Positions 7,287-13,575 of a stretch of DNA of 13,827 bases are shown here, in pieces. Every line of letters starts with the position of its first letter. The stretch's first letter is position 1. The notes below the pieces were generated by a model. It saw only the letters and a program-made list of their open reading frames with translations, was not told where the DNA came from and made no database searches. The stretch covers positions 1-13,827 of the forward strand of contig JBPPNE010000286.1 of NCBI GenBank assembly GCA_051306415.1, in the 5' to 3' direction. The position numbers and the translations under genes were made by a program. The DNA is from CBDDRG01 sp051306415 (lineage in GTDB: Bacteria; Pseudomonadota; Gammaproteobacteria; Pseudomonadales; Porticoccaceae).

Positions 7287-8420
7287 TCAGCCCGGCAACT
7301 TCAGCACGGCCTTGGCGAGGATGTTGCGCTGCACCTCACTGCTACCACCGTAAATCGTCGACGGCCGCGCCAGGTAGTAGGGATTGACCGGCTTGAAGGT
7401 CGTGCCGTCGGCGAGCGGCAATACGCCATCGCTGGCGCCGTGCTCGCCCGCGGTTTGCAGGATCAGATCGGCCACGTCCTGAAACACCCGAGTGATGAAC
7501 AGCTTCAGGATCGATACCTCGGGCCCGACATCCTGACCGCGCCGCAATACCTCAAGAAAACGCACATAGGTGGCAACGTGATCTTCAACGTCCATCGTCA
7601 ACCGGGTAAAACGCTCCTTGAACACGGGGTCGCTGAACAGGCCGAACTCGCGTGCCATCGCCGCCAATCGCTGTAACGGGAACTTTGCCATCTTCGGGCT
7701 GCCGAGCAGAATGCGTTCGGCGCCGAGCAGGGCCTTGGCCATGGTCCAGCCCTGATTGACCTTGCCCACCATCGCCGTGCGCGGCACCCGCACATTGTCG
7801 AAAAACACTTCGGCAAATTCGGAATAGCCGCCGATATTGTCGATCTCGCGCACCGTGATACCGGGGCTGTCCATCGACACCAGCAGAAAGCTGATGCCCT
7901 CCTGCTTTTTCGCGGCTTTGTCGGTGCGCACCAGCAGGAAGATTTGGTTGGCTTCCTGCGCCATGGTGGTCCAGATTTTCTGGCCATTGATCACATAGTC
8001 ATCGCCGTCCATCTCGGCGGCGGTCCGCAGGCTGGCAAGATCGGAGCCGGCGCCCGGCTCCGAGTAGCCCTGGCACCAGAGATGCTCGCCGGACAGGATT
8101 TTTGGCAGAAAATGAGCGCGCTGCGCCTCGGTGCCGTAGCGCAACAGCAGCGGCCCGAGCATGGTGATGCCAAAGTTGGGGATGATAAAAGCCCCAACCC
8201 GATCCAATTCCTCGGCGAAAATGACCTGCTGATACGCACTCAACCCCATGCCGCCGTATTGCCGCGGCCAGCCGGGCGCCGCCCAGCCCTGGGCATTCAG
8301 CTGCTGGTGCCAGGCCATCGCCTGGCGGTAGCCGAGGCGCCGCGACGGAAACCGTAACGCCGCCGGATAATTCGCCTCCAGCCAATCCCTGACCTGCAAA
8401 CGGAACTCGTGGTCATCCAT
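7287..8420 (-). CDS. Acyl-CoA dehydrogenase family protein (paralogue 1)
   Basis: This is an FAD-dependent acyl-CoA dehydrogenase-family protein, 377 residues, expected to introduce an alpha-beta double bond in a CoA ester. The N-terminal helical domain runs to about 115. The FAD/substrate strand region has YSEPGAGSDLASLR (119-132) and NGQKIWTT (145-152). The C-terminal helical domain ends in YGGSSEVQRNILAK. At the MCAD-type catalytic site (YEG in MCAD) it has Gly358. Glu235 in LLGAERILLG lies at the IVD/LCAD-type site and is the candidate base. It lacks the RxQFGxPI motif of homotetrameric family members, which points to a partner subunit (inference). The ATG at 8420 has GAGGAGG nine bases upstream; the longer in-frame start at 8474 has no such support. 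It is clearly homologous to the gene at 8490-9638. Substrate unknown. Confidence 0.95.
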   Translation of the reverse strand: MDDHEFRLQVRDWLEANYPAALRFPSRRLGYRQAMAWHQQLNAQGWAAPGWPRQYGGMGLSAYQQVIFAEELDRVGAFIIPNFGITMLGPLLLRYGTEAQRAHFLPKILSGEHLWCQGYSEPGAGSDLASLRTAAEMDGDDYVINGQKIWTTMAQEANQIFLLVRTDKAAKKQEGISFLLVSMDSPGITVREIDNIGGYSEFAEVFFDNVRVPRTAMVGKVNQGWTMAKALLGAERILLGSPKMAKFPLQRLAAMAREFGLFSDPVFKERFTRLTMDVEDHVATYVRFLEVLRRGQDVGPEVSILKLFITRVFQDVADLILQTAGEHGASDGVLPLADGTTFKPVNPYYLARPSTIYGGSSEVQRNILAKAVLKLPG

Positions 8421-8489
8421 TCTGTAGCCTCCTCGGATCGGCGCCCGCGGCGCGTGGTGGCCCAATAACGGCAACCGTAGATCAATAGC

Positions 8490-9638
8490 TCAACCCGGCA
8501 GCTTCAGCACCGCTTTGGCGAGAATGTTGCGCTGCACCTGATTGCTGCCGGCGTAAATCGTGGTGGGCCGCGAATTGATGAACTCGCCGGACGCCCGCAC
8601 CAGACCCTCCGCCGTCGCCACACCGCCCTGGATGCCGCCGTGTTCGCCGGCGACCTCCAGCATCAGGTCGGTGACACGCTGCTGGCTCTCGGTGTTCCAG
8701 ATTTTCAACAGCGAGACCTCGGGGCCGATATGGCCGCCGCGTTTAAGCACCGCGACAAAGCGCTTGTAGGCCGCGTTCAAATCCTCGATATCCAGCTTCA
8801 ACGCGGTGTAGCGATCGACGAACACCGGGTCATCGAAGCAGCCTACTTCCTGTGCCAGGGATTTCAGCCGGTACATGGCCAGCGTCGCAAACTTCGGACT
8901 GCCGATGAAGATGCGTTCATGGCCGAGCAACGCCTTGGCAATGGTCCAGCCGTTGTTTTCACCACCGACCACATTGGCCACCGGCACCCGCACATTGTCG
9001 AAAAACACTTCGGCGAACTCGTCGTGCATGCCCAGGTTGACGATCGGCCGCACGGTGATGCCCGCCGTATCCAGCGGTACCAGCAGAAAGGTGATGCCCT
9101 CCTGCTTCTTGCCGGTGTTCTGCGTGCGCACCAGCATGAAGATCCTATTGGCGTCGGTGGCCAGCGTGGTCCAGATCTTGTGGCCGTTGACGATGTAGTC
9201 ATCGCCGTCGCGCACCGCCGAGGTGCGCAGCGCGGCAAGATCGGAACCCGCTCCCGGCTCGGAATAACCCTGACACCAGATGTGCTCGCCGGCGAGGATC
9301 TTCGGCAGGTAATACGTTTTCTGCTCGGCACTGCCATGCTGAATCAGCAGTGGGCCGACCATGGTCATGCCCTGATCCGGCGTGCGGCCGACGCCATGGG
9401 ATTCGAACACGTCCATCAGGATCAGCAGCTTGTTGGCATTGAGGCCCATGCCGCCGTACTCCGCGGGCCAGCCCGGTGCGAGCCAGCCCTTTTTCGCCAG
9501 CGCCATATACCAGCCGCCACACTGTGGCCAGTGCATGCGCTCCGGTGGAAAGCGCAGCTCCGCCGGATAGTTCTGGACAACCCAGTCGTGGATCAGGGCG
9601 CGAAAATCGCCGTCATCCATCGCGTTGTAATCAGTCAT
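8490..9638 (-). CDS. Acyl-CoA dehydrogenase family protein (paralogue 2)
   Basis: This 382-residue acyl-CoA dehydrogenase-family protein is a paralogue of its downstream neighbour: both have NYPA-LRFP, GEH-WCQGYSEPGAGSDLA, NG-KIWTT, EFAEVFFDNVRVP, AKALLG-ER, and an identical last 14 residues (QRNILAKAVLKLPG). The MCAD-type catalytic position is Ala363 (IYAGSNQVQR). Glu241 in LLGHERIFIG occupies the IVD/LCAD-type position. As in paralogue 1, the RxQFGxPI motif is missing, fitting the large subunit of a heteromeric enzyme (compare PimC of pimeloyl-CoA degradation and mycobacterial ChsE complexes; analogy, not identity). The ATG at 9638 has GAGGAG seven bases upstream. It is the middle dehydrogenase of three, with gaps of 51 and 69 bases to its neighbours, probably one operon. 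Substrate unknown. Confidence 0.95.
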   Translation of the reverse strand: MTDYNAMDDGDFRALIHDWVVQNYPAELRFPPERMHWPQCGGWYMALAKKGWLAPGWPAEYGGMGLNANKLLILMDVFESHGVGRTPDQGMTMVGPLLIQHGSAEQKTYYLPKILAGEHIWCQGYSEPGAGSDLAALRTSAVRDGDDYIVNGHKIWTTLATDANRIFMLVRTQNTGKKQEGITFLLVPLDTAGITVRPIVNLGMHDEFAEVFFDNVRVPVANVVGGENNGWTIAKALLGHERIFIGSPKFATLAMYRLKSLAQEVGCFDDPVFVDRYTALKLDIEDLNAAYKRFVAVLKRGGHIGPEVSLLKIWNTESQQRVTDLMLEVAGEHGGIQGGVATAEGLVRASGEFINSRPTTIYAGSNQVQRNILAKAVLKLPG

Positions 9639-9689
9639 GTCGTCTCCTCGGAGCCAATAGTCGCAGGGTGCGCGCGTCGGGTTGCCCGC

Positions 9690-10820
9690 TCACAGAATCG
9701 CCAGTTCGCCATAGCGCTGGCGATGACTCGCGGCATTGCCGAGCCAAGAGGAGAGATACATGGCCTTTTTCAGGTAGAGGCCGATATTGGCCTCGTCGGT
9801 ATAGCCGATGCCGCCGTGAAGCTGGATCGCGTCCTTGCCGATGGTCAGCGCGGCATCGCCGCAGCGCGCCTTGACCTGACTGGCGGCGATCGCCCGCTCT
9901 CGCGGCGAGGCCTCACCATCGAATAAGGCGGTGGTCTGCAACAGCACCGAGCGCGAGATCTCGGTGAGCACGAACAGATCGACGGCCTTGTGTTGCAACG
10001 CCTGAAAGCTGCCGATGGGCTTGTCAAACTGCACGCGTTGCGAAATGTAATCGACAGTGATTTCCAGCGCGCGCGTCATCACGCCCAGCAGCTCCGCGCT
10101 GGCGGCGACCCGGCCCTCGTCGAGCACCGCCGCCAGCACCGCTTCGCCACTATCGGCACCCGCCACCTGATCGCCCACGGGCGTGTCTGTGAAGCTCAGA
10201 TGGCCGAAAAAGCCGCCATCAACACGCTGCTCGAAGTCGATGGCAAGACCCGCCGCACTCTTGTCCACCAGATAGAGCGCGGTGCCCGCGGACGTCGCCG
10301 CCGACACAATGAACGCGTCAGCGCCACCGGCGTCGGGCACGAAGAGCTTGCGCCCGTTCAGTTTGCCATCGGTACAGGTCACCTTCTGCGCGCTCACCGC
10401 CATGCTGGCGCGCTCTTCCTGCCAGGCCAACGCGGGCTTCCACTCGCCCGCCACCAGCGCGCTCAGGCGGGCCTGCTTGAGCGTCTCGTTATCGCCCTTG
10501 AGCAAGGCCCGCGCCGCCACCACCGCGGTCGATACGAAGGGCGCCGGCACCAAGCCCTTGCCGAGCTGGATCAGGATCAGACTCAGATCGGAGAACGACA
10601 GACCGACACCGCCGTAGGCCTCCGGCACCAGAAATCCGAGCCAACCGGATGCGGCCATCTCGCGCCACAACGCCAAATCGTAGCCGGGCTGCTGGAAACG
10701 GTTGAGGCGAACCCGCCTGAGCTCGGGGTCCCGATCGATAAAAGCGATGGCGCTATCCTGAATCATGACCTGCTCTTCGGTCAGCGCATCGATCCTGGAC
10801 TGTAAGCTGATGTCCTGCAC
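9690..10820 (-). CDS. Acyl-CoA dehydrogenase-like small/partner subunit
   Basis: This 376-residue protein belongs to the divergent branch of acyl-CoA dehydrogenases that serves as the second subunit in heteromeric enzymes (PimD-like; inference). The N-terminus (TEEQVMIQDSAIAF) and C-terminal domain are recognisable: RVQFDKPIGSFQALQHKAVD from 262, and QLHGGIGYTDE (333-343). The central SEPxxGSD segment is replaced by LAWQEERASM. Neither catalytic glutamate is present: the MCAD-type site aligns with Leu360 (SSWLGNAASHR) and the IVD-type site with Gly236 (LDEGRVAA). The start is GTG at 10820, with GAGGAG about nine bases upstream. It is the first gene of the four-gene block. A weak promoter candidate (TTACCG at 10884-10879, 16 bases, TATTTT at 10862-10857) lies in the 156-base gap after fur, so either its own promoter or read-through from fur could drive it. 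Confidence 0.92.
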   Translation of the reverse strand: MQDISLQSRIDALTEEQVMIQDSAIAFIDRDPELRRVRLNRFQQPGYDLALWREMAASGWLGFLVPEAYGGVGLSFSDLSLILIQLGKGLVPAPFVSTAVVAARALLKGDNETLKQARLSALVAGEWKPALAWQEERASMAVSAQKVTCTDGKLNGRKLFVPDAGGADAFIVSAATSAGTALYLVDKSAAGLAIDFEQRVDGGFFGHLSFTDTPVGDQVAGADSGEAVLAAVLDEGRVAASAELLGVMTRALEITVDYISQRVQFDKPIGSFQALQHKAVDLFVLTEISRSVLLQTTALFDGEASPRERAIAASQVKARCGDAALTIGKDAIQLHGGIGYTDEANIGLYLKKAMYLSSWLGNAASHRQRYGELAIL

Positions 10821-10976
10821 GGTTTTACTCTCCTCGTTTATCGAGACTGTCTATAAAAAATACTGGGGGAAATGTCGCCGGTAATTTCTGGCAACGGATG
10901 GCCAGACGTAGCAGTCTGGATCGACGTCCGGCCGACACCGGTGACTCACTTTCAAGACCGTCGGTATAGCCAGGCC

Positions 10977-11384
10977 CTAGGCTTTGGGGCGCACGTAAAG
11001 CACCAGGCTGTGGCAGACCAGCTCATAGCCGTGCTTGTGCGCGATCTTGATTTGCAACGCCTCGATCTCCTTGCTCTGAAATTCAATCACCCGCCCGGTT
11101 TCCATGCACACCATGTGGTCGTGATGCCCACCGATGGCAATTTCGTAGACGGCGGGGCCGTGATCAAAATTCAGCTTTTTCACCAAACCCGCGGATTCAA
11201 ACTGGGTCAGCACCCGATAGATGGTGGCGATACCCACATCCTGCCCTGTTTCCATCAGGGATCGGTAGACATCCTCGGCGCTCATGTGGCGCTGTTTGGT
11301 ATCTTCCAACACCTTCAAAATCAACATACGGGGATGCGTGACTTTGAGTCCGGCATCTTTTAATTCCTGGCTCTCATTGGACAT
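10977..11384 (-). CDS. fur: Ferric uptake regulator Fur
   Basis: Fur is the Fe(II)-dependent dimeric repressor of iron acquisition genes. The 135-residue product matches the short Pseudomonas form (about 134) rather than E. coli (148). The N-terminal winged helix (about 1-82) includes LKVTHPRMLILKVLE, HMSAEDVY and the recognition region GIATIYRVLTQFESAGLV. The metal-binding dimerisation domain carries HHDHMVCMETGRVIEF (87-102) with His87, His88 and His90, and ends ELVCHSLVLYVRPKA. The CxxC pairs that bind structural zinc in E. coli are absent: only Cys93 and Cys124 remain. The ATG at 11384 is preceded by GAGGAG at good spacing. It diverges from bamE across 74 bases. The dehydrogenase block follows on the same strand after 156 bases. 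Confidence 0.98.
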   Translation of the reverse strand: MSNESQELKDAGLKVTHPRMLILKVLEDTKQRHMSAEDVYRSLMETGQDVGIATIYRVLTQFESAGLVKKLNFDHGPAVYEIAIGGHHDHMVCMETGRVIEFQSKEIEALQIKIAHKHGYELVCHSLVLYVRPKA

Positions 11385-11398
11385 TTACTGTGCTCCTC

Positions 11399-11451
11399 TT
11401 CTAACCGATACCGCTATTCAGTATTATCGCCGGTCAAATCCCGAACTGGAA
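11399..11451. promoter_or_regulatory. Overlapping divergent promoters of fur and bamE
   Basis: For bamE, TTCTAA (11399-11404), 17 bases and TATTAT (11422-11427). For fur on the minus strand, TTCCAG (11451-11446), 17 bases and GATAAT (11428-11423). Both -10 elements match five of six consensus bases and share the same base pairs, so the two polymerases would compete. Arms CGATA (11406-11410) and TATCG (11425-11429) form a small inverted repeat here. I do not see a good Fur box. Confidence 0.5.
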
Positions 11452-11458
11452 CCCCGCC

Positions 11459-11920
11459 ATGCGGTCAAACTTGCGGTTGGCCTTGTTGATATTCGCCATG
11501 GGTGCCATCGCCGGGTGCTCCTACCTCAAGTTACCTGAAACACATCGGGTATCCGTGCAGCAGGGCAATATCATCACCCAGGACATGGTCGACCAGCTGC
11601 GTCCCGGCATGACCCGCTCCCAGGTTCGCTTCATCCTCGGCACCCCCCTGATCGCCGACACTTTTACGCCGGATCGCTGGGATTATTTTTATAGCCTGAA
11701 GCGGCCCAACCGCAAAGAACTGCGCGAACGCCTGAGCGTGCAGTTCGCCAACGACAAGCTCGCCGGCCTGACCGGCGACTATATGCCAAACCCCGCTCCC
11801 GCCACCGGCGGTGCGACCGCCCCGGCACAGACAAATCCGGCCACCGAGGAAGACCTGCCCCTGCCCCCCGAGGCAGTGCCGCCCTCTGATGAGATCAAGG
11901 CGGTACCGGTACCCAATTGA
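11459..11920 (+). CDS. bamE: Outer membrane assembly lipoprotein BamE (OmlA)
   Basis: BamE is a lipoprotein of the BAM complex that inserts beta-barrel proteins into the outer membrane. The 153-residue product has a lipoprotein signal (hydrophobic LALLIFAMGAIAGC) with lipidated Cys20 and Ser21 after it, consistent with outer-membrane sorting. The SmpA/OmlA fold follows, with QLRPGMTRSQVRFILGTP (46-63) and the conserved DRWDYFYS (72-79). From about 110 a Pro/Ala/Thr-rich, acidic tail of about 44 residues extends beyond the fold; E. coli BamE (113 residues) lacks it, while OmlA of pseudomonads is also longer. The ATG at 11459 has a weak ribosome-binding site (CTGGAA). It is divergent from fur and convergent with rnfH, as in Pseudomonas. 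PagL, encoded in the same window, is a likely BAM client by type. Confidence 0.96.
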   Translation: MRSNLRLALLIFAMGAIAGCSYLKLPETHRVSVQQGNIITQDMVDQLRPGMTRSQVRFILGTPLIADTFTPDRWDYFYSLKRPNRKELRERLSVQFANDKLAGLTGDYMPNPAPATGGATAPAQTNPATEEDLPLPPEAVPPSDEIKAVPVPN

Positions 11921-11974
11921 CCCCTCAACTGTTTCCTGAGAGCCTGTCCCTTGGAAACCGGCCCCTGCAAAATC

Positions 11975-12000
11975 GCTCCCCGGCAATTGAGCCTGGGAGT
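11975..12000. terminator. Possible terminator between bamE and rnfH
   Basis: CTCCCCGG (11976-11983) pairs with CCTGGGAG (11992-11999) with one internal mismatch around an eight-base loop, plus a closing G-T pair. It lies in the 138-base gap between the convergent bamE and rnfH genes, where a two-way terminator is expected. The plus strand continues TCCTTT, a poor T-run, and no T-run is seen on the minus strand, so Rho-independent activity is uncertain. Confidence 0.35.
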
Positions 12001-12058
12001 CCTTTGGGCGCAACCCTGAAGACGGCTAACCAGCTCGCGTCAAAGTCGCAGTAGTCTC

Positions 12059-12379
12059 TCACCCCCGCCTCTGCTTCGCCCTGGCGGCCCGCTGTCGGCG
12101 TACTTCCTTGGGATCAGCCAACAACGGGCGATAGATTTCCACCCGATCCTGCGGCTGCAAGATGTACTCATCGGCAGCCGGCAGGCCCCCGCTACCCAAT
12201 TGCCGACCAAATATTCCCAACGCGCTGCCGGCAATATCGAGGCCGGGAAACGTCGCCTGGATAGCTGATCGCCTGACCGCCTCGCTGGCGACCGTACCAG
12301 TCGGCACTAGCAGCGCGACCACGACCTGCTGATCCGGCGTCGCGCAGACGACTTCGACGGTAATCAGGGTGTCGTCCAC
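12059..12379 (-). CDS. rnfH: RnfH family ubiquitin-like protein
   Basis: RnfH proteins are small beta-grasp (ubiquitin-fold) proteins usually encoded next to ratA; their exact role is unclear. The 106-residue product has ITVEVVCATPDQQVVVAL at the start, then a helix region (SEAVRRSAIQATFPGLD), IFGRQLGSGGLPAADEY, and the conserved RVEIYRPLLADPKEVRRQRAARA near the end. I place the start at GTG 12379, just before the conserved ITVEVV strand, with a CGGGAAG-type ribosome-binding site upstream. It overlaps the end of ratA by 16 bases, implying translational coupling. The frame stays open upstream to 12550 only because it runs antiphase through ratA. The C-terminus is strongly basic. Confidence 0.9.
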   Translation of the reverse strand: MDDTLITVEVVCATPDQQVVVALLVPTGTVASEAVRRSAIQATFPGLDIAGSALGIFGRQLGSGGLPAADEYILQPQDRVEIYRPLLADPKEVRRQRAARAKQRRG

Positions 12380-12819
12380 GGCTGCTTCCCGTACACCACC
12401 TCCGCTCGCAGAACCACCGCCGACACCTGATTGTTCGCAACCTGGGCGAACAAGGCGCCAACGGCCTTGCCAAGCAGGCGATTCTTCAACTCGAATTCCA
12501 GGCTCAGGCTCACCTTGCAGGCACGCCCGTCCAGCGCCTTGAAGCCCCAAGCCCCCCGAAAATGCCGGAACGGCCCCTCCTCGATGGACATCTCGATGGT
12601 ATGTGGTCGCAGCAAACGATTGCGGGTAGTGAAACTTTGGCGCACGCCCGCGCTGCTCAGATCGAGTCGGACTACCATCTCCTCCGCGCTGCTGGAGATC
12701 ACCGTGGCCGCCACGCAGCCGTCCAGATAGGCCGGGTAAGCGGCGACGTCGTTGACCAGATCAAACATCATCTCCGGCGAATAATTCACCAGTGCACTGC
12801 GGTCGATTCGGGTACTCAT
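12364..12819 (-). CDS. ratA: RatA-like START-domain protein (toxin RatA / coenzyme Q-binding family)
   Basis: This 151-residue protein belongs to the SRPBCC/START superfamily, related to E. coli RatA and eukaryotic Coq10. RatA has been described as binding 50S subunits and blocking 70S formation, while Coq10 relatives bind ubiquinone, so the native role here may be either. Visible features are MFDLVNDVAAYPAYLDGC (18-35), the central strand RQSFTTRNRLL (60-70), EGPFRHFRGAWGFKAL (81-96), and the C-terminal helix GALFAQVANNQVSAVVLRAE (121-140), all typical. The ATG at 12819 has GGAG six bases upstream. It heads a ratA-rnfH pair on the minus strand and is divergent from smpB, the standard arrangement. 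No separate antitoxin gene other than rnfH is next to it. Confidence 0.93.
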   Translation of the reverse strand: MSTRIDRSALVNYSPEMMFDLVNDVAAYPAYLDGCVAATVISSSAEEMVVRLDLSSAGVRQSFTTRNRLLRPHTIEMSIEEGPFRHFRGAWGFKALDGRACKVSLSLEFELKNRLLGKAVGALFAQVANNQVSAVVLRAEVVYGKQPWTTP

Positions 12820-12870
12820 TCAGGCTCCATGGGCATCCCGCCACCATCGCGAGCCCTGCCAACGGCGCGG

Positions 12871-12899
12871 ATTGTAACCCCCTTCGGCAGCCCGCTGAA
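12871..12899 (-). promoter_or_regulatory. Probable promoter of ratA-rnfH
   Basis: On the minus strand, TTCAGC (12899-12894) is followed after 17 bases by TACAAT (12876-12871). The -10 matches five of six consensus bases, the -35 about half. It would give a leader of roughly 45 bases before ratA. Confidence 0.4.
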
Positions 12900-12979
12900 T
12901 CGAACTATCACAACAGTGCCCATACCCGCGTCACCGAAACTCACGGCCGCTACCGTAGGCACTCCCCGCCCCCGCCCCG

Positions 12980-12985
12980 TATAAT
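12980..12985 (+). promoter_or_regulatory. Consensus -10 box of smpB, six bases before the ATG
   Basis: A perfect TATAAT ends at 12985 and the smpB ATG begins at 12992, so transcription started seven bases past the -10 would begin at the A of the start codon. No good -35 is seen 16-18 bases upstream, and no ribosome-binding site lies between. The rest of the 172-base gap to ratA shows only the ratA promoter candidate and a C-rich stretch (12962-12979). Confidence 0.55.
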
Positions 12986-12991
12986 CCCGTC

Positions 12992-13489
12992 ATGGCCACT
13001 TCCAGCAAGAACACCCCCACCAAAAAAAAGCCCGGCTCATCGACGATTGCTCTCAATCGTCGTGCGCGCCACGACTATCACTTCGAAGACAAGTTCGAAG
13101 CCGGCCTCGTGCTCAAGGGCTGGGAGGTCAAAAGCCTGCGTGAAGGCAAAGTACAGCTCACCGACAGCTATGTCCTGCTGAAGGATGGCGAAGCCTGGCT
13201 GATCGGGGCCAATATCAACCCCCTGCCCACCGCCTCGACGCACTTCGTCACCGACCCGGCGCGCACACGCAAGCTGCTGCTCAACGAGCGCGAGCTCAAT
13301 CGACTCATCGGCGCCGTGCAGCAAAAAGGCTACACCTGTGTCGCCACCGCGCTGTACTGGAAAAATCATCTGGTCAAATGCGAAATCGCGCTCGCCAAAG
13401 GCAAGGCGGAGTACGACAAACGCGAAACCGAGAAGGCGCGCGACTGGCAGCGGGATAAGCAGCGTCTGGCGCGCATCGGCAGCCGCTGA
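12992..13489 (+). CDS. smpB: SsrA-binding protein SmpB
   Basis: SmpB binds tmRNA and brings it to stalled ribosomes for trans-translation, placing its C-terminal tail in the empty mRNA channel. The 165-residue product (E. coli 160) has a basic N-terminus, then IALNRRARHDYHFEDKFEAG, GWEVKSLREGKV (43-54), the tmRNA-binding OB-fold core with RTRKLLLNERELNRL and GYTCVATALYWK (113-124), and the basic tail AKGKAEYDKRETEKARDW (135-152), a helix formed on the ribosome. The ATG at 12992 gives the expected N-terminus but has no Shine-Dalgarno sequence and lies seven bases from a TATAAT box, suggesting a leaderless transcript. Its partner RNA gene ssrA follows 86 bases downstream, with its own promoter. 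Confidence 0.98.
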   Translation: MATSSKNTPTKKKPGSSTIALNRRARHDYHFEDKFEAGLVLKGWEVKSLREGKVQLTDSYVLLKDGEAWLIGANINPLPTASTHFVTDPARTRKLLLNERELNRLIGAVQQKGYTCVATALYWKNHLVKCEIALAKGKAEYDKRETEKARDWQRDKQRLARIGSR

Positions 13490-13532
13490 TCACTATCGAT
13501 AGCCCGCCGCTACCGATGTCATCGTGGTACCA

Positions 13533-13562
13533 TTGCAATCCTCAGCGCCGACCCCATATAGC
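13533..13562 (+). promoter_or_regulatory. Promoter of ssrA
   Basis: TTGCAA (13533-13538) and TATAGC (13557-13562) are spaced by 18 bases in the smpB-ssrA gap. Transcription would start near 13569, a few bases before the mature tmRNA 5' end, leaving a short leader to be trimmed. Confidence 0.6.
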
Positions 13563-13575
13563 GCTGACGACACCC

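Noticed and set aside
8640..9926. 428-residue open frame on the plus strand opposite two dehydrogenase genes
   Set aside because: It runs antisense to clearly conserved acyl-CoA dehydrogenase sequence, has no recognisable domain, and its composition reflects the GC-rich codon pattern of the other strand.
10902..10919. Hairpin CCAGAC/GTCTGG after fur as a terminator
   Set aside because: Only six base pairs and no T-run on the minus strand; too weak to call.
11406..11429. Fur box for autoregulation in the fur-bamE gap
   Set aside because: The inverted repeat is spaced wrongly and matches the GATAATGATAATCATTATC consensus poorly.
12380..12550. Upstream extension of the rnfH reading frame
   Set aside because: It overlaps the conserved end of ratA in another frame and encodes no RnfH-like sequence.
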